A stretch of 64,000 bases of DNA, taken from positions 124,001-188,000 of the forward strand of contig JAWUZG010000363.1 in NCBI GenBank assembly GCA_036785705.1, written 5' to 3'. This stretch comes from Acanthornis magna. Lineage: Eukaryota > Chordata > Aves > Passeriformes > Acanthizidae. The position numbers and the translations under genes were made by a program. Positions 1-10,665 of this stretch are shown here, piece by piece. How positions within the stretch are numbered: the stretch's first letter is position 1; the number at the start of each line of letters is the position of its first letter. A model generated the notes under the pieces. The model had not been told where the DNA came from. It ran no database searches and was given only the letters and a program-made list of their open reading frames with translations.

Positions 1-819
1 AAGACTGTGCTGTTTGCATGGAGGGCCTTGTTGAGGACCCTGCTGTTGTGGCATAGGAGCCTGGGCTTAGACGTTGGCTCTGGAAATGCCTTTGCTGTGA
101 TGATCTGGAAGCGAGCGGGACAACTTATCTTTGACTCTGCTTCCCGGGGCTATGAAACTGCCAAATCTTTGACGAATAATTGGAGGGTGGTGCAGGATGC
201 CTTAAAAAGAAGTAGAAGAAAGCGGGAAGAGAAAGGATATGCAGACTGCTTCTTTTGTCAAGTTGTGGGAGGCAGCTACAGAAAAGGGGATGAAATAACC
301 GAAAAATTACTAATGACATAGCGCTCGGTTCAGGACTCATGTCTGCAGTTACCACCCCAATAGCCGACTCCCCCACCGCGGCTGCTTTGCCTTTGGCTTG
401 TCCTCCCCCCGTTTGAAAGCTGCGCTCTTCCCCTGGAGGTATCCCGAAGAGTCGGTGCAGTTTCAAAGTATTGCAACACATTCTCCATATTGGAGTGCCT
501 TTTATTATTCCTTACGGAACTTGATTTCCTAATGAGAGAAGCCTTGATGTTAATATCTCTCCTCCCAGGGGCTACTCGGTGGCTCAGAGCCCAGATCTCT
601 AGTCCCACATGCCCGACTCCCCTGGCCGCCAGCTCGTCCTGCTGTGCTCGGTGCTTCTCACCCCTCGGTCGGAAAGCTGACCCAGCCGCCACCAACTGGC
701 AGAGCAGCTCTGACCATGCAGTGTGTCCAGTGACCCTGTGTAAGAATCGGTCAAAGAATCGAGTTCTGTCTCAACATTTCTCATCAGAAACCACAGGTGC
801 AGGACTTAGGCAAAGAATG
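1..819. other. Unassigned sequence upstream of the ERV
   Basis: No recognisable gene. An open frame on the plus strand (7-321, about 104 codons, basic and Lys/Arg-rich near its end) reaches close to the window edge, so it could be the tail of something beginning outside. I do not recognise it and see no splice or promoter evidence. Two loosely similar GC-rich patches (about 355-420 and 600-660) both carry a 'CCGACTCCCC' core, suggesting old repeat DNA. Confidence 0.3.
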
Positions 820-1405
820 CTGTGCCTGCTAAAGTTGGTACGGAAGGAAGGCTTTGCACCTGTCCTCAAGTCCCTACCATTGTAAAAGATCCATAGAGCA
901 CGAGACCACAGACTCTCTGCCTCCAAAGCCGACCGCGCCTCAGACACTCCTCTCTTGGCATGTGTGGCCTGCCAGGTAGAGTTTGGCATATCTCCACAAG
1001 AATTAAGGGGGAGCAAAGGCAGGTCACAAGGGGGGACCAGGTGTATGGACTAACATAAAAGACAGCTCTGGAACAACTGAACTCTGAAGATCTTCGCCAC
1101 CGTGAAATCACATCGACCGAAGACAGAGGCAGAGGAACACCTTCTGGACTGGGACCCCCAGAGATGCTGGACCTCTGTGGACCTTTTCCTTTTTCCTCCC
1201 TTTCCTTCCTATCTTTTCCTTTATTTTCTCTCTCTCTTTCTATCGCAAGCTGCTTTACGGGCACAATAGATAGAGTTTCTCTTTGGATTGAAATTTAACT
1301 CCCTTGACTTGTTGAATTACTTTTGCTATCCTATCTTTGGTTTTGCACTCTGAGATCATGGCTGAAATGAACCATCACGCATCCGCTTATGAGCGGGCCG
1401 TGACA
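820..1405 (+). repeat. Probable 5' LTR of the endogenous retrovirus
   Basis: The 3' boundary is inferred from a terminal 'GTGACA' (1400-1405) lying six bases before a TGG that begins a primer-binding-site-like sequence. Within the block, a TATA-like 'CATAAAAG' at 1054-1061 and a pyrimidine-rich downstream part (1185-1250) fit U3 and R/U5. The 5' boundary is a guess: a TG near 820-830 would give roughly 580 bp, and no target duplication can be read. No second copy is found downstream of env, so the identification rests on position only. Confidence 0.4.
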
Positions 1406-1411
1406 TTAAAT

Positions 1412-1429
1412 TGGCATCACGGACAGGAT
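1412..1429 (+). other. Putative retroviral primer binding site
   Basis: An 18-base sequence starting TGG (TGGCATCACGGACAGGAT) follows the LTR end after a six-base gap. Reverse transcription would be primed here by a tRNA whose 3' end, including CCA, pairs with it. A serine-type tRNA 3' end looks like the nearest match from general knowledge of tRNA acceptor arms, but I could not run the comparison. The spacing and initial TGG are seen; the tRNA assignment is inference. Confidence 0.35.
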
Positions 1430-1584
1430 CCTGATAGAACCAGAGGGGTAAAAGCCCTCCAAACTCCTTTTTTGAGGACTCTATTGGGACTCTGGCTATT
1501 GGAATGTAAAATGAAAAAAAAAAAAAGGGAGTTGAATTTTTTTGTTAGCTACTTGAGGAAGAGTACAAGTGGCCGTTGGCAAGT

Positions 1585-1845
1585 GCCTAACTTTCTCAAG
1601 TAATTTTGTGTTGGTTCTTTTTTCTTGTTGTTTCTGAGGTTGTTTTTGAGGCCTGACTTTCTCAAGTGGAGATTGTTTTTGGGGCCTAACTTTCTCAACT
1701 GAATTTGGGTTGCTTGTTGTTGTTTCTGAAGTTGTTTTTGAGGCCTGTCTTTCTCAAGTGAAGATTGGTTTTGGGGCCTAATTTTCTGAAGTGGATTTGA
1801 GGTACTTGTTGTTGTTGTTTCTGAGACTGTTTTTGGAGAATGTTT
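1585..1845 (+). repeat. Tandem repeat in the ERV leader (about 92-99 bp units)
   Basis: Units begin at 1585, 1684 and 1776 (the last partial), each opening with GCCTAAYTTTCT. Each unit holds two half-repeats: a second GCCTG-CTTTCTCAAG lies at 1651 and 1743. A TTGTTGTTTCTGA segment also recurs. The array sits between the primer binding site and the first gag codon, where retroviruses keep splice donor and packaging signals. Whether the duplication had a role or is simple replication slippage cannot be told. Confidence 0.7.
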
Positions 1846-1869
1846 TGTTTCTGAGTCAGCATAGGGAAA

Positions 1870-3351
1870 ATGATGACTGAAAAACAGGAGAATAGAGATT
1901 CTCAGTTGATTAATGATAGAGATTTATTTTTTGCATTTTTGGCTAAATATGGTGCTCCACCCTCTGCTATTGGGGAAGACTGGGCTCGAGACAATTGGAA
2001 AAATTTGCAGAGTATAATGGACTGAATTTCTTGATGGCAAAATGAGGCTAAGGTTAAGTTTTTAGTGCCAGGAAAAGCCAGGGCAATAGTCTGCTGTGTT
2101 TTGGGTGCCAGCGTGGTTGCAGCTGTTCAAGACCATCTTAGGCAGCGTAGTAATGAAGAAAAAACCATGGAATTCCTAGAAAACCTGGTGTACTGTCACC
2201 AAGCAACAATTTCCAATCTAGAAAAGGAATTGAAGTGCGAGGAGGAAGAAATCCATCCATTAAGAGTTGCTCTTGAAGTAAATTGTATTACCAGTACCAC
2301 TAATTCACAGAACACTAGTTCACAGGATATAGTATCATCAGAACCTGAGGAAAGGCTTACCCGCCAAATTAACCTGATGTATCCACAAAGGGAATTGGAA
2401 GAGATGAGAAAACTTGATAAAAATCTCCCTCATTTAGGACCCTTAACCAAAACAGAATTTTCTTCTCTTAATGATGAAGATACAGACCCCCATATGAGTA
2501 CCAAGGAAACGCCCTCTTCTGCCATGCAACTGGCAAAGTTAAGAAAGGAATATGGCCGTCTTATCAAAGAATCTGAAACAGAATATGTGTGGCGTGTGTC
2601 TTTAACTGGGGATGACTAAATTCAACGGAGCGAAAAGGAAGCTGAGGGTTGCTGGGGCCACGGACTTTTCTTACCACCAGGCGATTGCTGGGGCCCATGG
2701 TCCTTAACTCAGCGTGCTGCTTACTGGGCTGGAGGGTTAAACCCTCTGGATAGGGGAGACCCCTTGGCAATAAGAGGCACAGTTGACCAATTACTAGGAA
2801 GTATACACAAAGCTGCTTGCCTACAAATGATACATGAGAGAAAATTAATTCCCGGATGCGAATCAACAATGCTGTTGCCTGTTAACCCTGAAATGATGAC
2901 TCCCTTAATAAGGGGGCTCCCCAAGTCACTTAAAGCCACAGGGATAAGTCTCCAGAGAACTACAGCATCAATAAGTCCTGTGGAAAAGTTGGAGAATTTT
3001 ATGCGCGGAAGTGATAATAGCAAAAATACAGGCAGTACTGTTACAGACTCTTAGGGAAATTCCTCTGACTTTTCAACACCAGCCCCACTAGGTAACAGAC
3101 CTCACCCTAGAGCTAAAGTCTGGACATGGGGGGAGGTAGCACAAGAATTAATTGATTAAGGTAGAAAATACTATCTTGTCAAGCCTTTAGAAGAAAGATC
3201 AAGTGGCATCCAACATGTAGGAGTTCAAAATGCACTCCCCCATCCCAGTAGAACTGCAGATGTTGCCAAAGAGCAGTCACAACGTAATTCGCTTTTGGTC
3301 CAGCTTGATTGGTGGTGTTTAGGCTTAAAAAAGGAATTCCTAAAGATTTAA
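1870..3351 (+). pseudogene. ERV gag pseudogene (capsid precursor)
   Basis: This was the Gag polyprotein, which assembles the particle core. Reading from the ATG at 1870, one frame stays open in character to 3351 but is cut by in-frame stops at 2023, 2032, 2617, 3052, 3157 and 3349. A charged heptad-like coiled coil occupies about codons 96-138. A capsid-like region (about codons 240-360) contains GGLNPLDRGDPLAI and LIRGLPKSL. No CX2CX4HX4C zinc knuckle is visible before the protease. A frame with six stops and no net frameshift indicates decay mainly by point mutation. The style (N-terminal coiled coil, no zinc knuckle) matches Gag proteins of avian ERVs as I know them. Class assignment is uncertain; it cannot make a functional product as it stands. 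Confidence 0.8.
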
Positions 3352-3378
3352 TGGATGGCTTACCTTGAGATCAATTGA

Positions 3379-4242
3379 GCAAACCGGTGGTGTGCGCCAA
3401 AACCGGTGAAAGAAAGTGCACCCGCCACGGCTTCTGCCCCCCCTTTCATTGACGGTGCAGACAAAACATCAAAGCAAACTTTTCCCCCCCAAACAGGGAA
3501 ACTAGACTCTCCGTTTCCTAGTGGTGGGTGGGGAAATGGAGAAAGGATTTCTATTCGACAGCTCACTAAAATAGAAAAAGGAGATGTGTTAATCACTGCT
3601 ATCATGGGACCTAAACAAGCATCAGTGACCTTTTGAATTGATACAGGTACACAGATTTCTGCCCGGACTGAGGAGGATGCCAAGAAGTATGGAGTTGCTC
3701 CCTTAAAGCAAAATCTATCCGTGCTAAACGCTTTGGGATCAACAGAAGTCATGAATGTTGCTGCAGTAAAATTAACCCTGCCGGGGGAAGAGAGCTCAAT
3801 TACTCTTGTAATGGTGATTGGCAATATTCCTTTGAACTTGTTAAGGATAGATGTCCTGAAGGGAAGACAGTGGGAGGATACAGAAGGACTACTGTGGTCT
3901 TTTGGGATACCCCAACTGTGCATCAGACTGTTACAAGAAGCTCCACCACTATCGTTTAGCAAGAACACTCATGTCAAGCAGTATCCCCCTCCTTTGGGAG
4001 CTAAGAAAGGTATAAAACCAGTTACGCAAGAAATGAAAGAACAGGGAGTTGTGATAAATAGTCATTCTCCTTTCAACTCCCCTGGATGGCCAGTAAAAAA
4101 ACCTAACGGGAAGTGGCAACTTACAGTTGATTTTCGAAGGCTAAATGCCAATACTGACCCTCTGACTGCTGCAGTCCCGAATTTGGCAGAACTGATAACA
4201 TCTATTCGAAAAAGGGCTCATCCAATTATGATACATGGATAG
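3379..4242 (+). pseudogene. ERV protease and truncated reverse transcriptase pseudogene
   Basis: This continues in exactly the same frame as gag. The aspartic protease active site D-T-G lies at 3640-3648, preceded by an in-frame TGA at 3634. A hydrophobic strand ending LLRID (about 3838-3855) corresponds to the C-terminal part of the retropepsin fold. Reverse transcriptase begins around 3985 and shows the fingers motif SPGWPVKKPNGKWQ and the LTVDFRRLN segment (4078-4150). The frame ends at TAG 4240. The catalytic YxDD region, RNase H and integrase are missing: within about 30 bases the sequence changes to env-like material, so most of pol has been deleted. Stops at 3376, 3634 and 4240 break it further. 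Confidence 0.85.
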
Positions 4243-4269
4243 CCACCAATACCCCAAGAAAGGAATATA

Positions 4270-6362
4270 GGATTAATACCCCCTGGATTGTTCCATCATT
4301 TTAATTCCTTTTTGCCTAAAAAAGGGCAAGTTTTTAAATTTTGTTTTTGCAGAAGAACCCCATGGGACGATAAGAATTTCTACAGAAGAAAGGAATAAGA
4401 ATTGAAGACTCAAATCTGAAAATGGCCTACAAAATTTTAAGTTAGTCGTACTTTTCTGCATTACAGCTCCTACCTGTAACCAAAATAAAACTGAATGGCC
4501 TTGGTCTCCAACCCTCATAGGATATTCTAGCTCTTTCAGAAACTATCCCAAAGACAGCCATCCAAATTTGGCTGTAGTCATAATGCATGATAACAAAGTT
4601 TACCATTCAGCTGAGTGGGTCTGGGATAAAAATGAGTCAGTTAGAACCCCAGCTGGTATCACTGATGAAAAAAATCAAGTGGGATGCAGAAAAGTGGAAT
4701 CTGGTTTTCAATATGGAAAGTCCTCTTCTATTACAGTTTTTGGCAATTTTTACATTTCAATATGACATCCAAAATTCACCCTGGCATTTTGGAAGAAGTA
4801 TATCCTACTAAGGATTAGAAATGTATTAGACAAGATACTTTGATCTTGTGTTGCCGCCAGAAATTTACTGGCAACAATACTTCTGAGAACCTGAGTGACA
4901 TTAATGTAAAGGTTACCAAATCTTGTAAAAAAAAAAAAAAAAAAATCAAAGCGATTGCTGGTTCAATTTTACTAAGTTAATTTTTTCTCTGTGGTGTGCA
5001 ATTGGAGACCTGACCCAAAACCCCAACCAACATGATTAGGTTGAACTCAGAAATTCAAAATGAATGTGGTAACCAAACCAAGGCTTGTTGCAATACTTAC
5101 ACACCAAGGCAGAGAAATTTCCCTTGTTTTAAACAGTGAGAAAACAGCTTCTCTTTTTGTCTGTCGTTACTCAAGGTGACGACATTCATATCAAATGCCA
5201 AGTAATGACTGAATCCATTGTTGAACCAGCAAACAGCTATGCTATGGGACCACATGGCCCTATCCTACCGTGCAGAACCCAAAATTTGAACTGTTGGTTA
5301 CTTTTCACACAGTAAAATTCTCCCATAAGGTCATGTGTAAAGAAAATAACACCAGATATTAAAAAAAAAATTCATAATAGAAATTTGATACCTACAATTC
5401 CTCCCAAACTAACACTTCAACCAAGGATTTATGAGGTTGGACCTTTTGTAATTGGAAACACTGGCCAACAACAAATGTTAATTAAACCAGAATGGCCTCT
5501 CAGAAAGGTTGAATTGCTGATGCAAAATAATAGCTCAGAAATTCAACCTGCCTGTTCTCCCTTTTTATGCACTTCCTGTGAAGGATGGACCAGCTAGTTA
5601 CGTAGATCTTCCTGGAGGCCAATATCGAGAGACCTAACTGGTGTTTTGGCAACTGGATTGGAGGTTCTAAATAGCATTGATTCAGAGGTATTATTCAACA
5701 AATTAGCTGCTACAACTTTTGATTTAGCAAAAATGCAACAGCATTTAACAAAAACCTGAAAAATCATTTAGGATAGTGCTAACAATTTTGAAAAGAACCT
5801 CCAATCCTGGTAGAAGTTGGTAAATTTTACCTATGATTTTGTTAATAACACTGTCACGGCTTATGTGTCAACCATTCACAATACTTCCTGTCTTTATCCT
5901 GTTTTCACATTAGGCCACAGTGAACCACAATGGGACTATATTCTATCCTTTCCAGCACAGAGCATGGGCCCAAAAGGTGAATGATTGATGGCAAACAGTG
6001 GACCTGGAATCCTGCATTGTGTGGGAGCAACTAGGAATTGTTTGTGAAAGTAACACCATCTGGGAAAGTAACCATGATTTTTGTTTAGACACTGACCAAA
6101 AAGTTTGCCACTTTGAAGTTCATCCTGAAGTTAACCCTAAAACTGTCATAATCTATATTGGCAAAGGTTGTCTATGTTTAAAAACTGTTTGTAATAATAC
6201 CAGAGTAGAAAATGTAGTAGCTTATACCAGTAATCACATGAATTTTTGTGTTGGTAATTTTACTGAAATCACACAATGTAACTTCTTTTTTTTTTTTTGC
6301 TCAGCTTCAGTTGCTTCACACCAAATTCTGAAATCTAACTTCACATTGATTCATAAACATAC
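4270..6362 (+). pseudogene. ERV env pseudogene (surface and transmembrane subunits)
   Basis: Envelope-like fragments are scattered over all three frames: 4568-4765, 4590-4811, 5385-5597 and 5998 to about 6300. The last is the clearest. It is rich in cysteines and N-glycosylation sites, with KGCLCLKTVCNNT near 6163-6200 and an upstream CESNTIW segment, typical of the disulfide-bonded ectodomain of retroviral Env. A run of about 20 A (4926-4945) and one of about 14 T (6285-6298) interrupt it. Unlike gag-pro, which has kept one frame, env carries many frameshifts. Assignment to env rests on its position after pol and its composition; the exact ends are uncertain. It cannot encode a working envelope. 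Confidence 0.6.
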
Positions 6363-6652
6363 AATTTTTTCTGCCTTGTTTCCTTTGCTTCTTTTCCTTC
6401 CCTCTCTCTCCCTCTCTCCCTTTTAGTGCTACCACCATGTGGTCCCAAAGACAACTCATCCCCAAGACAACTCATCACAAGGACAAGTGATGCGGCGCAA
6501 AAGGACTGGCAACCTCATGCAGAGCTTCAGATATTTTGCAAAAACCGGTCCTCACAAACTGTAAAAACTGTAAATGACAGCAGAGTGGAGGGCTCTTGAA
6601 TTGATGGCAATGCCAAGAGATTTGAAGGACAGCCAGTGATTATTAGAACTTT
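6363..6652 (+). other. 3' end of ERV internal region, no recognisable gene
   Basis: A pyrimidine-rich stretch (6366-6425) and non-coding sequence lead from the env remnant to a polypurine candidate. No cytoplasmic tail reading frame could be followed. Confidence 0.35.
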
Positions 6653-6663
6653 AGGGGGGAAAC
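6653..6663 (+). other. Possible polypurine tract of the ERV
   Basis: A purine run AGGGGGGAAAC follows ACTTT after env. This is where plus-strand DNA synthesis primes in retroviruses, immediately before the 3' LTR. However, the sequence after it does not resemble the 5' LTR block, so either the 3' LTR was lost or this is a coincidental purine run. Confidence 0.25.
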
Positions 6664-8827
6664 AAACTGAAGCTTGTTGAAGCTGAAGTGCAGGAGGACT
6701 GCACTGTCAGTGGGCTTTCCTTGCGTGTCTGTAAACTGGGGAGTTCAGTGGGGCCTTGAGCCCTGAGAGTATCATGGACACAAGGGCACTTCCAGTTTTC
6801 AAGGCAAGGCATCTCACAGTATCCTCCAAAAAGATTGCTCAATGAAAAGGCAAAACTACTGGGGTGAAAGGGGGAAAGTCCGCATCCTGCTTTATGTAGT
6901 TAGAATCTGCCAGATGGTCAACAATCATTCGTTTCATTAGGTAGCAGCGTAGTTTTTCACTCTCACAGATCCCAAAAAGCTTAAAACATCCAGCAGCTGC
7001 TTCCTTGCAACAAGTGCCACAGCCAAGAGCCAGGCCTGGTTTCCCCTTGCAGCTTACAAACTCTGCCAGACATACAGGTGATTCTCACTTCGCTTCTCAG
7101 CTACACGTGAGCACAGGCTCTCAGGATGGCAGAGTCCTTAAAGTGAAGAGCAGTTCCACTGCAAACAGCTCAATGGGCCACGAGAGAACACTTTCTCTGA
7201 CCCGCCCCCTTGCCCTTTCCTTGCAGCATTTCCTCTCCAGAGCACGCACTGAGGCTCTGCACTTTGCTTCTCAGCTGAGTGTATTGTCACATTGCCAGAG
7301 TCCCATACGTCCATCTCCTTCTCGCACAGACGAGTGCTTCTGTCAAAACGTGCCAATGCCATGCGCTCTCCTTCCCAGCTATTTGCACTGTCACGTTCTC
7401 TGTCCCGCTTGCAGTCTGAATCTAAACTGAGAAGTTTCTGGCTGCACCTCGCATGCACAGATGTGCCAGGAGGAAAAGGTTGCTCAGACCTTGGTGCTTA
7501 AGTTAGAAAAGGTCCATTTGCTCCACAATCAAATGAGAGCTTCCTTCGCTTTACACCCTGCAAACTTCCAGCCTTGCCTTCCCTTCTCCTTCTAGGACTC
7601 TCATTGCCTTGCCTACCTCTCCCTTGCCCTGTAAATGCAGCAGTTGCCTTGTGTTGCCCTCGAAGCCCTCACTTGCCTTGCAGGACCTTGCTCACCCCTC
7701 CCCCACCTGGAATTCAAGACCCCTCTTTTCAGGGCATTTCTTCAACTTGTCTTGCCCTGCCTGCTTCCCTGAGGAAGCCTTCAAGGCCTTCACATACCCG
7801 CAGTGTTTCAGGAGCATGTAAGAGGAAGCTCATAGGAGGTCATGTGAAGCCAGACCCGTCTGTCCCGGCAGCTTTTGTCTGGCACCAATTCTTGCATGGA
7901 TGGCATTTTGGACAGGCAATTCACATTTCTCTTCTGGGCTCTGGGACCAAGATGACACTTCTTCTGCATTGCAAGGAAAGCAGGTAGTCCCAGTGTTTTA
8001 GGTGCAGATTAGAGCTGGTGCAGGTGAGACCAAGGCCAGTCAAATCAGTCTTTCCTGGCTGCTTCCATCTGCCAGTAATCCATGAGCGTACCCCTCGCTT
8101 GTCTTGCCTTGCTAAACCATCCTTGCTGTGCATTCCCTTTCATGCCCATTCCGTAACCTAGACCTGCTTACTGCTTGTGTCTGGGACTGAATTCATGTCG
8201 AAAGCCCTGCCATATTTGGTCCTGTGCTGTTGTGCACGTTCACGAGATAATGAAGAAAAGACAATGAAGAAAACTTTCTTGTTTAACTGCTTGGAACTTG
8301 ACCCTAAAGAAAAAGAATGTGTTGGCAGTCGATGGGAAGTTAACCTGTGGAAGTGGTACAATGCATAACGGAGCTGTTGTTAGCATGGAGGTGCTATCAC
8401 GAGCCATTGTGGCCCCATCTCACCCTCTGGCCAAGCGTGAGATGACATGGTAACTGGAAAAAATTCCACCATTCCAGGAGGAGGACAGATAAGGTGGGGT
8501 TCTGGGGTGGAGGGGGAGAGGAGGACATGAAGCATTCCTCTTGGGTCCAGGGGACACCCTGAAGGTGCACAGCCGACCTCCCCCTCCCCCCTGAGCACCA
8601 TGCTCCATCTCTTTCTCCTGCTCAGTGGCTTTTCAAGAATCCAGGAGCTGGTATGTACTATTGGCTACAGCAACTAAGAAGATTAAGTTGCTTTCCAATC
8701 ACAACTGTGTTTCAGATTTTTTGTGCACAGGCATCCTCCAGAACATTAACATTAATGGCAATGAGCATGATGGGATGCCCAGAGCACAAAAATTGACGCA
8801 AAGACCAGACAGGGCTTGGGCAGTGGA
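6664..8827. other. Unassigned, mixed-composition repeat-like DNA
   Basis: No gene is recognised. The stretch is rich in CCTTG/TTGCC words (for example 7600-7700 and 8095-8130). It has a loose internal echo: 'TTGCTTCTCAGCT'-type words near 7089 and 7261, about 173 bp apart, and 'CCTTGCAGC' near 7042 and 7220. It may be decayed satellite or ERV flank. Open frames here (up to about 140 codons) have no homology I can see. Confidence 0.3.
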
Positions 8828-8830
8828 GCG

Positions 8831-9009
8831 CGTAGTTGCACCAAGAGAGTGAAACGCATAGCTGCACCAAGAGAGGCTGGTGGGTGTGGGTGTGGGTGTG
8901 TGGGTGGGTGGGTGCGTGGATGGGTGTGTGAAAAGAGCAGGGCTCAATCAGCTAAGCGCAGGGCTGCACCAGGAGAGTGAAGCAGGTAGCTGCACTGAGA
9001 GATGCTGTT
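8831..9009 (+). repeat. Four imperfect 25-26 bp repeats around a GT-rich minisatellite
   Basis: Copies start at 8831, 8856, 8958 and 8984 and share the core 'GTAGCTGCACCAAGAGAG' with a few substitutions. Between the second and third lies a GGGTGT-type minisatellite (8881-8930). This looks like an old tandem array invaded or split by simple-repeat expansion. Confidence 0.65.
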
Positions 9010-9077
9010 CTGTGTGAGTGTGTGGCATATGGAAGGTCAAGATTTAGTCCAGGTGCCCGGCTGTATGTGGGAACTTA

Positions 9078-9133
9078 ATGGTGTTTTTCTGTGTCTGTGA
9101 TGTGACTGGTACCATACACTTGTAGTGGCGCGG
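9078..9133 (+). repeat. Left arm of a 2-kb inverted repeat
   Basis: Bases 9078-9123 match the reverse complement of 11033-11078 at 45 of 46 positions (ATGGTGTTTTTCTGTGTCTG at the outer end). About ten more bases inward agree apart from G-to-A type differences, two of them at CpG sites. Homology stops sharply on the outer side. Confidence 0.85.
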
Positions 9134-9379
9134 CTTGACAATCTCCCAGGTCGAGGTCACCTGGTTACTTTGCTCTCCAGTTTTCCCTTGAAGGAAATCA
9201 GCTAGCTCTGCCCATCGCTCACTAACAGCTCTTCTCCAAAGACAGCACACACCAGCCTGCGCTCTGGAGGTTCTGCTTACTGCAGTTTTCCAACACTATT
9301 GCAAACAACCTTTTTGCTTTCTGTCATCCCCAAAACTTGCAGCACATACTTTGAAAATTCATAGAATGAAATCTCCAGT

Positions 9380-10144
9380 CTAGAAGACTGAATCACAAAT
9401 TAGATAATCCATTTTGCTTGGATAAACGTTAAAACCAGCAACTTGTAAGGCCACTCCATACTGTGGGTGTACAGAATTTAACACCACAAATTCACTTGCT
9501 ACTAGAGCAGGGCTGAAAACAAAACAGAAAATGACTTGCTGGTAACAAATCATTAATAGTTGCTTGGATTTCTGCATCTCCTCCTGGAATTTTAAGTCTG
9601 GCATGTAGCCACCGTGTGGTATCAAAAGGCTAATAGGCAGGTTTTCTTGATTCTTATCTCGATTCTGGGCGTTCCACTCCCCAAGGTCACCTAGCCTTGT
9701 ATATTTTCAATTATCTCATCCAGAGGATTTCCTGTTTTATTAATTAAAAGGCTCATTATCACATTTGTGCATGCTTGGGGAGTAGTCTCAATCAGTCTAT
9801 TTCTCATAGTAACAGATGTTCCCGATAAAAATCGCTGTTTCCATCCCTTTTTCTTTCATTCACTGTGTACGATTTCACAGGTCACACCCCAGGCGCTCAG
9901 AGCATGGTTAATTATTTCCTGCGGGGTATTTAGCACCACATCCCTGAGCAGCCAAGGCGAGCAAATTTGTACCCTGTGCATTAATTTCAAGTGCATTCTG
10001 CTCAAAAGAATTTGGCTGCAGCACCAAGAATTTCTTTGAATTTCCTGCATCCAAGGTTGTAACTGAGGGTTTGAGATCACTTTCAAAATCATCAGCAGGA
10101 GTATCAGCAAAAACCAGACTGAATATCAAGCGACAGCACAACAC
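9380..10144 (-). pseudogene. Broken minus-strand coding remnant, retroelement gag-like
   Basis: Read on the minus strand, protein-like sequence passes between frames. One frame covers about 9908-10144, a second about 9700-10110 (with LNTPQEIINHALSAWG, a stop, then LINKTGNPLDEIIENIQG), and a third 9380-9625. The frames complement one another as expected for a real gene broken by small indels and stops. The helical, charged composition, together with the coiled-coil remnant just upstream on the same strand, suggests a Gag-type capsid protein. I do not recognise it with certainty, and no D-T-G or YxDD motif is present. It lies wholly between the two inverted-repeat arms. Confidence 0.35.
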
Positions 10145-10172
10145 AGTTCATTGACAACATTCAATGAACTGT
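10143..10172. other. Perfect 12-bp stem, 6-nt loop hairpin
   Basis: ACAGTTCATTGA (10143-10154) is followed after CAACAT by its exact reverse complement (10161-10172). It sits at the upstream end of the minus-strand coding remnant. Confidence 0.8.
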
Positions 10173-10263
10173 TGCTTAACGAGCAGTTAAGGCACACCAA
10201 GGAAAAACAAGCAACAACAAAGCAAATAAAGTCCAGGAAATCAAAAGAAAAATGAACCAGGAA

Positions 10264-10266
<3 letters not shown>

Positions 10267-10312
<46 letters not shown>
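10267..10312. repeat. (TC)n(TG)n compound microsatellite
   Basis: About 15 TC units pass directly into about 8 TG units. Confidence 0.95.
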
Positions 10313-10480
10313 CATGTGACAAAAGGACAGTGAGGTAAGGATACAAAGGAACATGGCTTAAAAGTTTACCAGCACTTTCACTTTACTTCTACTTAAAACT
10401 TAAACATTTAACAAAGGAACAAGACTTCTATTTAACTTCACTTGTAACTTAGGACAGAACCTCACTTACAGGCCTAACTT

Positions 10481-10665
10481 TCTGAGATCTCAGATTGCAG
10501 TGTGGTGGCAGCAGCCACAAATGCCTGCCTTTGCAACATCATATCAGTCCTCAGCTGTTCTATGGCCTTGTCTCATTCCACTAACTGCTTTTCAAAGCTC
10601 TGTGTTCTTTTCAGCTGCTACTTTGTACGCAAATAACAGACATTCACCCTGGCATCCAGCATGAA
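10481..10665 (-). pseudogene. Gag-like coiled-coil remnant, minus strand
   Basis: On the minus strand a charged helical segment (KAIEQLRTDMMLQRQAF followed by an Ala-rich stretch) is preceded, after a frame change, by VAAEKNTEL. The pattern resembles the N-terminal coiled coil of the gag pseudogene in the left ERV (codons 96-138) in style but not in close sequence. Stops and at least one frameshift break it. It lies upstream, in transcription order, of the 9380-10144 remnant, so the two may be parts of one lost gene. Confidence 0.35.

Noticed and set aside
3634..3636. TGA directly before the protease D-T-G, considered as a programmed readthrough stop
   Set aside because: It falls within the protease fold and eight other stops share the frame, so a random mutation is simpler.
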